NCBI GenBank assembly: GCA_963678375.2
Contig: CAXXQH010000001.1
Location: forward strand, 62,001 to 126,000
DNA: 64,000 nt
Direction: 5' to 3'
Source of the DNA: JAEKNW01 sp963678375
GTDB taxonomy: Bacteria; Cloacimonadota; Cloacimonadia; Cloacimonadales; JAFGVF01
Shown: positions 1-7,391 of the stretch, in pieces
Position numbering within the stretch: position 1 is the first letter of the stretch
How the letters are laid out: the number at the start of each line of letters is the position of its first letter
The notes under the pieces: model-generated
What the model was told of the DNA's origin: nothing
What the model saw: only the letters and a program-made list of their open reading frames with translations
The model's database searches: none
Translations under genes and position numbers: made by a program

Positions 1-510
1 AACGATAATGTTGCGACCGTTATCTTCGTACTCTGTTACTAAGAATGTGAAGTTGCTGTTAAGGTAGTGTGAGTCCTCGTGTAACATAATATCCATTTGA
101 GATTTAGGACAGAATGCTCTTACACCTAGTACATCAACGCTATATCCACCATTAACTACTTTAAATACTTTACCTTCAACAGGTATTTTTTCTTCAAAAG
201 CACTTCTAATTTGTGTTTTGTCAGCGAATTGTTTTCTTAAACTTTTTGATACCTTAATACCATCATCGTTAAATTCAACAATAAAGCCTCTTAATAAATC
301 GCCAACTTGGTACTTCAATTTACCATTTTTATCTTTATAATCTGTAATATCTGCATAAGCATCATATTTTCCATTCATGTTAATAAAGATAGATGTTTCT
401 GTGATATTAATAATTTCGCCTTCAACTACATCACCCATTTTTGGGTCAGAGGTATTATTGAAGGATTCCTCTAATAATTTTGCATAATTTTCGTTTTCAT
501 GTGAAACCAT
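1..510 (-). CDS. rpsA: 30S ribosomal protein S1, N-terminal part (cut by window edge)
   Basis: The reading frame opens at the ATG at 510, behind a good ribosome-binding site (AGGAG, read on the minus strand), and stays open for 170 codons to base 1. The translation starts MVSHENENYAKLLEES and holds one complete S1/OB domain (about residues 25-90, GDVVEGEIINIT) and the start of a second (about 105-170) with the diagnostic block VNGGYSVDVLGVRAFCPKSQ. That block matches the second repeat of bacterial S1, which binds mRNA at the 30S subunit. The rest lies beyond the left edge, so the number of S1 repeats is unknown. Other multi-S1 proteins are possible, but the GVRAF(C/L)P motif favours RpsA. Confidence 0.85.
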   Translation of the reverse strand, partial: MVSHENENYAKLLEESFNNTSDPKMGDVVEGEIINITETSIFINMNGKYDAYADITDYKDKNGKLKYQVGDLLRGFIVEFNDDGIKVSKSLRKQFADKTQIRSAFEEKIPVEGKVFKVVNGGYSVDVLGVRAFCPKSQMDIMLHEDSHYLNSNFTFLVTEYEDNGRNIIV

Positions 511-805
511 AGACAAAGCTCCTATATTTGATATATATTTTAGTATTTAACTAACACTCTAATAAGATTTAGAACCATTTCTTTACTTACTGTTAGATTG
601 TCCAGTAATTTATTAAAATATTTTAAATATGCTTTTTAGGATGCACAATAAATTATCTTAAAGCCTTGTTATCAGTACAAAAGAGTATCATAAGATATTA
701 TAAAAAAAGTAGTTAAGAAATGAAATATGTCAGTTAAATGAACGAAAGAAATTAAAAAAAATTAAAAAAAAAGACATTATATGCTAAATATATATTAATT
801 GATAT
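511..805. other. intergenic, AT-rich, no gene seen
   Basis: This spacer lies between rpsA (which starts at its left end) and the stop codon of the outer-membrane peptidase gene. It holds A-rich runs near 755-775 and no tRNA, convincing hairpin or open frame. It should contain the rpsA promoter on the minus strand, but I cannot pick out one sequence with confidence. Confidence 0.5.
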
Positions 806-3343
806 TTAGAATTCAGAACCAAAACTTAACATTGGAATTACTTTCTCATGATTAAAGTAAAATCCCATTTCTATAGTTAACTGTAAAGCAGATGCAAGAA
901 AGTAATCTGATATTGTTGAAATCTTATAATATGTAGTATTGCTATTTGATTTATAATTATTTTGGTAAATCCCAAGATTGATATCTATATCTTTCATAGC
1001 AACATTAGGAGTCCAAAAACCATTTCTAACTTTATAGAGGTTAAAAGAAGTGACAAAACCATAATCATGATAAGAAGAAATGGAATCATTAATTTTATGT
1101 TCTGAGAAATTAGGTGATTCATCAAAGCTTTCAACCTTCTCGTAAAAAGCAGTTAGCTCTAATTTCTTAAAGTTATGACTTATGATTGTTTTATTAGTGT
1201 AACCAGAGTTTCCTAAATCTCTCATATAATTATTAATAAGGGAAGTGTTGAACTTTCTGAAGCAGATTTGATTTCCTAAATAATAATCATTATCGAAATC
1301 TGTTTGCCCAATTAAAGTTATTCTTTCTAGCCAGTTTATATACGATCTATAGATGTCAACTTGACTAGAGATATAATTATCAAGTTTGCTATCAACATAA
1401 ATATTCAAGTTAAAAGGTGAAAATAATTTAGTTGCAATGTTTAAACCAAAAATACCCTTACCATCATTATTCAAATACCAGTTTGCATTTATATCAAAGT
1501 AGCCAATACCATCACTTGTAAAAAATCCAAAAGGATATCTTACATAAGGGAATAAGAGGTTTTTCATAGATTCACCTACTGCCTTATTCTCTTCATAATC
1601 ATCATCTATTATAGTTATTAATCTTGAATCTTCAACTAGTCTCAATTCAGGTGGGCTAGTTACTAAATCAGTAGAGGATATTCTCTCACCAGAACCAGAA
1701 ATACTTTTATAATAGAGCTTATTCTTGATAATTTGGGAATTGTCTGCATAGAAGTCTTTACTAATTTTATCAATTATATTATTAATTATATCATATTGAT
1801 AAGCTTGAGAAATATTATCCTGATTGGAAGTGAATATTAATTTGTTATCAACTAAACTAAGATTCTTCTCTTGCGATAAAGTAGTGATAAGTGGTTTAAA
1901 ACTGTTATCAATGATTGATATTTCTCCAATATCCCATGATGAATTTGGATATTTGAAAGTGCAAAGTATTCTATTATTATTTTCATTATAGACTAATTCA
2001 CTTATTAAAAAAGGATAGTTTCTTATTAGAGAGTGATGATTTTTTGCAAACTTGTAAAGACTTGATGTTCCAGTATTGTTGTCTTCTATAGTATAGTAAA
2101 CAGTCTTGTTAGGGGCTATAGCAAAATCTTTAAAGGGTTTTTTGAAGAGAATCGAGGTTTTTTTGTTTTTTAAGTTTAGTTTTTTAAGAACTGAAGTACC
2201 AGAAAATCCATTATTTACAATATTATCTCCTGTAAAATCAACTTCAGCTTCAGAAAAATACAGAAGATTATCTTTAACCTCCATATTGCTGGTTAGTGAT
2301 GAGTTACTTTCATAAATTATTTCACCTCTTTCTTCATCTATATTGTATTGAACTATCTGCATACGATAATGATTAAAAAACTTCTTAGTTTCAAAAAAGA
2401 AAAGTTGCTTATCCGCAGAACTTGTAAGGTTGCTAACTAAAAGAGTATTATCCCAATCATAAGATATAAAGTTGCTATGGAAATCTTTGTCAAAGTTAGC
2501 ACTCATTTCCAGATAACTTTTCCACTGCTTAAAAAGACTTGGGAAAGACTTATTAAATATCTTTTTTGCTGATCTATCCAAAGTATATTTTGGGAATAAA
2601 CTGCTCCAGATAACATTTCTTAAGTTAGAGCCATAGTTATTATAGAATCTAGTTAGTTGTTCTTCTCCATAAATATCAGAAAGCCATTTTACGAATGCTC
2701 CACCATATATATAGTAGTTTCCAAGGGGGAAATCTTCTAGATAATAATTTGCTGTAATGTGATTTTGGAATTTATCATCTCGTAATTGGGTTTGTATAAC
2801 TTCAGTGTAATAACCATTGTTTAATCTTCCAATGTAAGGAGAAAAATAAGATTCATTTCTAACAGTAATTCCTTCTATCATCCACATAGGAGAATATAGG
2901 TTGGGGGAGAGAATGTTACCAAAAATCTTTGATAGTAATAATGGGGTTTTATCAGTACTTGTGAGATGAGAATGATGAGTGTATTCATGAATTACTAGCA
3001 TGTTTAACCAATCTTGCGAAGTGAAATTATTATTAGTACTTGGACTGTTAAGAAATAATCTTAACTTGTTCTCTATAGGATTCGCTAAACCATTATGATA
3101 CTCACCAGTATCTTCTAAAACTATATTAACCTTCTGATTTCTTTCATTGCTGGTAATATTATCTATCTTACTAGCATATTCTTTTAAAGAATTAAGTGTA
3201 TATTTAGCATACAGATATTGTCCCTGTGGATAATATATGGTGAATCTCTTGTCTTTTATGTATCTCCAGTCCGATATATTGTTATACGAAAACAGATTTA
3301 TGCAAAATAAGGCAATTACTATTAAAAAGAAATGTTTTTTCAT
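806..3343 (-). CDS. exported gluzincin-type metallopeptidase with predicted beta-propeller and outer-membrane barrel
   Basis: The protein has 845 residues. An N-terminal signal peptide (about 1-19, hydrophobic core FFLIVIALFCINLF) is followed by a peptidase-MA-like domain. Its zinc motif HEYTH is at 119-123, with a probable third ligand Glu157 in WMIEGITVRNE. The middle (about 290-570) is rich in beta-strand repeats resembling a WD40/TolB-like propeller. The last 250 residues alternate aromatic and polar residues and end in Phe (SFGSEF), as outer-membrane beta-barrels do. I infer a surface-attached protease; its substrate is unknown. It is the last of three exported-protein genes on this strand (gaps 20 and 41 bp). 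The propeller and barrel assignments rest on pattern only. Confidence 0.6.
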   Translation of the reverse strand: MKKHFFLIVIALFCINLFSYNNISDWRYIKDKRFTIYYPQGQYLYAKYTLNSLKEYASKIDNITSNERNQKVNIVLEDTGEYHNGLANPIENKLRLFLNSPSTNNNFTSQDWLNMLVIHEYTHHSHLTSTDKTPLLLSKIFGNILSPNLYSPMWMIEGITVRNESYFSPYIGRLNNGYYTEVIQTQLRDDKFQNHITANYYLEDFPLGNYYIYGGAFVKWLSDIYGEEQLTRFYNNYGSNLRNVIWSSLFPKYTLDRSAKKIFNKSFPSLFKQWKSYLEMSANFDKDFHSNFISYDWDNTLLVSNLTSSADKQLFFFETKKFFNHYRMQIVQYNIDEERGEIIYESNSSLTSNMEVKDNLLYFSEAEVDFTGDNIVNNGFSGTSVLKKLNLKNKKTSILFKKPFKDFAIAPNKTVYYTIEDNNTGTSSLYKFAKNHHSLIRNYPFLISELVYNENNNRILCTFKYPNSSWDIGEISIIDNSFKPLITTLSQEKNLSLVDNKLIFTSNQDNISQAYQYDIINNIIDKISKDFYADNSQIIKNKLYYKSISGSGERISSTDLVTSPPELRLVEDSRLITIIDDDYEENKAVGESMKNLLFPYVRYPFGFFTSDGIGYFDINANWYLNNDGKGIFGLNIATKLFSPFNLNIYVDSKLDNYISSQVDIYRSYINWLERITLIGQTDFDNDYYLGNQICFRKFNTSLINNYMRDLGNSGYTNKTIISHNFKKLELTAFYEKVESFDESPNFSEHKINDSISSYHDYGFVTSFNLYKVRNGFWTPNVAMKDIDINLGIYQNNYKSNSNTTYYKISTISDYFLASALQLTIEMGFYFNHEKVIPMLSFGSEF

Positions 3344-3384
3344 TATTTATGTCCATTTTGTTTTTATTATTACTTAATACTTAG

Positions 3385-3708
3385 CTAATTTTTTGTATTT
3401 AATAAGTCAAGTATTTTTAATAGTAATTTTTTTAGGTCCTCTATTTCAAATATCTTACTAAAATCTGCCAGATAATAAAACCCATCAAAATCACCTGTTT
3501 CAATAGTAAACAATGTATCTAGCTTACTGATTTGATAGGTAGAGGCAATAGTATTAAACCAAGTTCTATCAGTTATCACTACTCCTGAGTTGTTTCCTGT
3601 AACATCGATTGAAAGATCACTCTTAAAGAGAATATTTCCTTCAACAAAATTAGCCGATAAAGAGCTTATAACAATAATTAAAATGATAAAAACTATTATC
3701 TTTTTCAT
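3385..3708 (-). CDS. small secreted protein of unknown function
   Basis: The protein has 107 residues. A clear signal peptide (MKKIIVFIILIIVISSLSA, cleavage near residue 19) is followed by about 85 polar residues with several predicted beta-strands and a charged, Leu-rich helix near the end (EIEDLKKLLLKILDLL). The start is supported by an AGGAGG-like site just upstream on the minus strand. I do not recognise the family. Its place between a T9SS-sorted protein and a surface metallopeptidase suggests a periplasmic or surface role with them. Confidence 0.6.
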   Translation of the reverse strand: MKKIIVFIILIIVISSLSANFVEGNILFKSDLSIDVTGNNSGVVITDRTWFNTIASTYQISKLDTLFTIETGDFDGFYYLADFSKIFEIEDLKKLLLKILDLLNTKN

Positions 3709-3728
3709 TTCTTCCTCCTATTTATTTA

Positions 3729-4685
3729 CTATTTTATAATTGTAATTTTCTTAACTTGGCTTCTTTTTCCATCTTTAACCTTGAGAAAATATATACCTGA
3801 TGGATAAACTAAAGTTGGAATTTTTGCAATTCCATTTTTTTTAGCTACATTGATTTTATAGTGAACTAATCTACCTCGGAGATCATAAAGAGACAGATTA
3901 ATGGGTTTATTATCTTTATCCATAAATTCAATATTGAAATTATTTTTACTAGGTTGTGGATAGATCAGTTTGATTAGCTGGGTCTGCAAGGGTTCAACCT
4001 CTTGAGAATTTGACACTGGTTTATGGTAGGTTACAATTAGGTGTGGATTAAATGAACTAAACGAAGATGGGCTATTTTCATAATATACATTATCTGATGA
4101 ATATCCAACTATATCATGACCTGGTGGGAATCTCAGCCTAAACTGCGAATATTCTCGTGATTGTTCAATATCGTCAAGATAGCTCTCGGTAACTAGAGAA
4201 GAGACCCAACCAACATAAGCACTGTCCTGCAAGACCCCTACATTGGAAGTAAGTGATTCAATATCAAAAACAGAAGGTGCTATGGTCTGATATTGTATAT
4301 GATCAATATTGACTGTGTAGGGTGTCGAATAGTAGTGAGGCCAAATAAGATCTATCCCATTATCCCAATAATACCAACAGTAAAGTTGAAGTATTACATT
4401 TGATATAAGGTAATTATTAGGTACTGGTTTAGTCTCGAATGTAATAAAAGATCTACATTCAGTAACACCTAGTCCTAGAAAAGAGTTCTGATCATAAGCA
4501 ATGTTTAAGGATGGTTCATTGGGGAAATAGTAATAATCATTATACTCCATATTATAAATAATATCCCCAGTCATAGAGTTAGGCTCACAGTATATTGTAT
4601 CAACAAGAACTGAATCGTCTTCTTGAGCATAAATCGGTATTATCGTGTGAATTAAAATTAAGATTAGTAATAAAAGTCTTTTCAT
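3729..4685 (-). CDS. secreted protein with DNRLRE-like domain and T9SS type A sorting domain
   Basis: The protein has 318 residues. A signal peptide (residues 1-21, ending IPIYAQ) leads into a beta-rich module of about 170 residues. Its pattern (CRSFITFETKPVPNN, then NVILQLYCWYYW) resembles DNRLRE/CBM96-type surface domains. A roughly 75-residue C-terminal module follows (NFNIEFMD, LSLYDLRGRLV, YPSGIYFLKVKDG, KKITIIK). This is the classic type A sorting signal of the type IX (Por) secretion system, so the protein is probably exported across the outer membrane and anchored or released. It is the first gene of a three-gene exported-protein run. The sorting domain is clear; the DNRLRE match is tentative. 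Confidence 0.75.
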   Translation of the reverse strand: MKRLLLLILILIHTIIPIYAQEDDSVLVDTIYCEPNSMTGDIIYNMEYNDYYYFPNEPSLNIAYDQNSFLGLGVTECRSFITFETKPVPNNYLISNVILQLYCWYYWDNGIDLIWPHYYSTPYTVNIDHIQYQTIAPSVFDIESLTSNVGVLQDSAYVGWVSSLVTESYLDDIEQSREYSQFRLRFPPGHDIVGYSSDNVYYENSPSSFSSFNPHLIVTYHKPVSNSQEVEPLQTQLIKLIYPQPSKNNFNIEFMDKDNKPINLSLYDLRGRLVHYKINVAKKNGIAKIPTLVYPSGIYFLKVKDGKRSQVKKITIIK

Positions 4686-4953
4686 TTTACCTCCATAAAA
4701 TATATCAACTTGTTATTAATCATAATCAATAAACTTATTCTGATAAAAGCTATAGAAAAGGATAAATTTTGCTATTTTTATTGTCAAACAAATAATTATC
4801 GATATTAATTCTTATAATTCAAATATTAGTAATTTTAAAATATCTGTCAATAATTTCTTTAGAAGCAATACTTTACATATAAAATGATTATCTCAATATT
4901 CTCTTGATACTAGTATCGAATCTATACTTACACTATACGTTAAATTAATACTT

Positions 4954-5005
4954 GATTGTTACTGTCTCTAATAATCATAGAGAATTTATAGAGACAGTAA
5001 CAATC
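4954..5005. repeat. 17-bp perfect inverted repeat, 18-nt loop
   Basis: The left arm GATTGTTACTGTCTCTA (4954-4970) is exactly complementary to TAGAGACAGTAACAATC (4989-5005). There is no T-run on either side, so it is not a standard terminator. A less perfect copy with the same GTAACAAT core lies at about 48961-49014, which suggests a small dispersed palindromic repeat. Confidence 0.6.
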
Positions 5006-5159
5006 ATGAATGCATAGTCTAAATTACAGAAATGGGATGAAGCTTTTTAAATCAAGAAAGATGCAGATAATAGGCTACTTTAAGGATAATCGCCTGAGGA
5101 ATGTAGCTTAATGGTTGAACATTCTCCTACTTATACAGTGAATAATAATAAGAAAATTA

Positions 5160-5188
5160 TTGACAGGAGACTAAGTTTAAAATAATGT
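5160..5188 (+). promoter_or_regulatory. predicted sigma70-type promoter for mutA-mutB
   Basis: A perfect TTGACA (5160-5165), a 17-bp spacer and TAATGT (5183-5188) lie about 65 bp upstream of the mutA start. This is the best complete promoter in the window. Confidence 0.55.
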
Positions 5189-5252
5189 AAATGAAATTAT
5201 AAAAATTGTTATTTTGCAACAAAAAAAAAGATAAATAACAGGGAGTTAGCTT

Positions 5253-7391
5253 ATGGATAAGGCTCAAGCTAAGCCAACTGAAAAGTTATTAACTGAGTTT
5301 ATTCCACCGACTTATGATGAGTGGAAACAAGCAGTCGAAGCTATGTTAAAGGGTAAGCCATTTGAAAAAGCAATGTTTACCAAGACATACGAAGATATAG
5401 TGTTAAAACCGATTTATCGCCAAGAAGATGTTGAGAATTTACCACATATGGGTGATTTACCTGGTGATGATGGTTCTGTTCGTTCCGCAAAAGTAGCTGG
5501 GTATTTGAAAGAGTCCTGGTCTGTTGCCCAAGAACAAACAGATTACTTGCCTGAAGAAGTTAACGCTTCATTAATGAATGAATTAAACAGGGGCTTAACA
5601 AAGGTTAATCTTAGAGTTGATTACCCGTCAGCCCATGGTAAAAATCCACAAAAATTAAGAGGACTTGATAGGTATAAAGGAACATCAATAACAAACTTAG
5701 AGGACTTAAGAACTGTTCTTAAAGATGTTTCTCTAGAACATATTGAAATTGATATCAATTCAGGTATAATGGCACCAGCCTATCTCTCTATGTTAAAGGC
5801 TATAGCTGAGGAAAGAAAGTTAGATACTAGATCATTAAGCGGATGTATTGGACTTGATCCTTTGGGAGTTTTAGTTAGTGATGGACAATTAGAAGTTGAT
5901 CTTGATCAAACACTGAACTATATGGCCTGTATGACCGATTGGGCGATAAAGCATGCACCCAAAATTAAGACTATTTTAATTGATACTGCCCCTTATGGAG
6001 ATAATGGAGCTACAATTACTCAAGAGTTAGCTATTGCTTTTAATACTGCTACTTACTATGTTAATGCAATGCAAGAAAGAGGATTGTCACTTAGCAATAT
6101 CTTTAATCATATCCAGTTTAACCTAACAATAGGTTCAAACTTCTTTATGGAAATTGCTAAATTAAGAGCTTTTAGGATTATGTGGCATAATTTTATTACT
6201 TCTTATGATAAAAATAGCCAAGCTAAAGCTTATGTACATGCTAAAACATCTGCCTGGAATAAAACAAAATATGATGCTTTTGTTAATCTTCTAAGAACCT
6301 CTACAGAGACTTTCTCAGCAGTTTTGGGTGGAATAGATTCATTACAGGTAACTCATTTAGATGAATTAGTGGGTAGACCTTCTCCATTTACTCGTAGAAT
6401 TGCAAGAAATCAACAAATTATTATTAATGAAGAAACCAATATGTATCGCCTAATTGATCCAGCTGGTGGTTCTTGGTATATTGAAAGCATGACTGCTGAG
6501 ATTGCTGAAAAAGCTTGGGAACAATTCCAGACTTATGAAGCTGAGGGTGGTATTTTACTATCTCTTCAAAATGACTTAATTCAAGATGATGTAACAGATG
6601 TCGCCGAGTTAAAAATGAAAAACGTTGGTTCTCGCAAAGATATTTTTGTGGGTACCAATATGTTCGCGAATATTGAAGAAAAAGGCATAGCTTTTGATGA
6701 AGCAGAACTTGATAAAAAAATCGATGCAAGAATTGAAAAAATATATAACTTAGTAAAGAATAGTCAAGATTCTAAACCTAATCAATGCAACTGCTCCTGC
6801 AATAATAAGTGTGACTGTTCTTCTGGTCATGACAAACACATCTTAGACGAAATTAGCCAATATTTTATAGAAAATGGTACTATTGCTGAAGTTTATGCTA
6901 GTATGTGGAAAAGCAATGAAACATTGAAAATTACTCCACTTGTTAAACAGAGAGCAACATCACAGATTGAAGAGTTGAGATCACAAATTGAAAATGCTGA
7001 TGTAAAACCTTCAGTTTTCTTAGCTAACTTTGGACCTTTAGCTCAGTTTAAACCGAGAGCAGACTTCTCCAAGGGATTCTTTGAAGTTGGTGCTTATAAT
7101 GTAATAAATAATTTTGGTTTTACAAATATTGAAGAGATGATTAGTGCTTGTCTTGAATCTAAAGCAAAAATTGTATGTATTTGCTCTACAGATGATGCTT
7201 ATCAAGAATTTGTTCCAGAATTTGTTACAGAGCTAAAATCCAAAAATAGCGATTTAATGGTAATTCTTGCTGGATATCCAAAAGAACAAATTGCAAGCTA
7301 TCAAGAAGCTGGTGTTGATGATTTCATTCATGTTAAAGCAAACTGCTACGCTATTTTGAATAGTCTCTGGACTAAAGTGGGGGTAGAATAA
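5253..7391 (+). CDS. mutA: methylmalonyl-CoA mutase small (beta) subunit
   Basis: The protein has 712 residues. It is the non-catalytic partner of MutB in the heterodimeric B12-dependent mutase that interconverts succinyl-CoA and (R)-methylmalonyl-CoA. The TIM-barrel mutase domain spans about 15-500 (YDEWKQAVEAMLKGKPFEKAM, IDPAGGSWYIES at 401-412). A degenerate cobalamin-binding-like domain (about 585-710) lacks DxHxxG, as expected for this subunit. An unusual cluster sits in the linker: Cys 512, 514, 516, 520, 522 and His 526, 529. The ATG at 5253 has a GGGAG site. The stop overlaps the mutB start by one base (TAATG), so the two are translationally coupled. Confidence 0.92.
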   Translation: MDKAQAKPTEKLLTEFIPPTYDEWKQAVEAMLKGKPFEKAMFTKTYEDIVLKPIYRQEDVENLPHMGDLPGDDGSVRSAKVAGYLKESWSVAQEQTDYLPEEVNASLMNELNRGLTKVNLRVDYPSAHGKNPQKLRGLDRYKGTSITNLEDLRTVLKDVSLEHIEIDINSGIMAPAYLSMLKAIAEERKLDTRSLSGCIGLDPLGVLVSDGQLEVDLDQTLNYMACMTDWAIKHAPKIKTILIDTAPYGDNGATITQELAIAFNTATYYVNAMQERGLSLSNIFNHIQFNLTIGSNFFMEIAKLRAFRIMWHNFITSYDKNSQAKAYVHAKTSAWNKTKYDAFVNLLRTSTETFSAVLGGIDSLQVTHLDELVGRPSPFTRRIARNQQIIINEETNMYRLIDPAGGSWYIESMTAEIAEKAWEQFQTYEAEGGILLSLQNDLIQDDVTDVAELKMKNVGSRKDIFVGTNMFANIEEKGIAFDEAELDKKIDARIEKIYNLVKNSQDSKPNQCNCSCNNKCDCSSGHDKHILDEISQYFIENGTIAEVYASMWKSNETLKITPLVKQRATSQIEELRSQIENADVKPSVFLANFGPLAQFKPRADFSKGFFEVGAYNVINNFGFTNIEEMISACLESKAKIVCICSTDDAYQEFVPEFVTELKSKNSDLMVILAGYPKEQIASYQEAGVDDFIHVKANCYAILNSLWTKVGVE

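Larger units (their letters stand above)
4686..5252. other. 567-bp intergenic region with inverted repeat and mutAB promoter
   Basis: This stretch separates the minus-strand exported-protein genes from the plus-strand mutAB genes. It contains no convincing gene. It holds a perfect 17-bp inverted repeat (4954-5005), a stretch near 5099-5140 that resembles the 5' half of a tRNA but cannot fold completely, and a well-formed promoter at 5160-5188. No cobalamin-riboswitch core was found upstream of mutA. Confidence 0.6.

Noticed and set aside
5097..5145. Possible complete tRNA upstream of mutA
   Set aside because: No anticodon stem, T-arm or 3' acceptor strand can be drawn, so it is not annotated as a tRNA; it is kept only as a weak remnant finding.
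4686..5252. Cobalamin riboswitch before mutA
   Set aside because: I looked for the B12-box core and a kissing-loop layout and found neither; only a plain promoter is visible.
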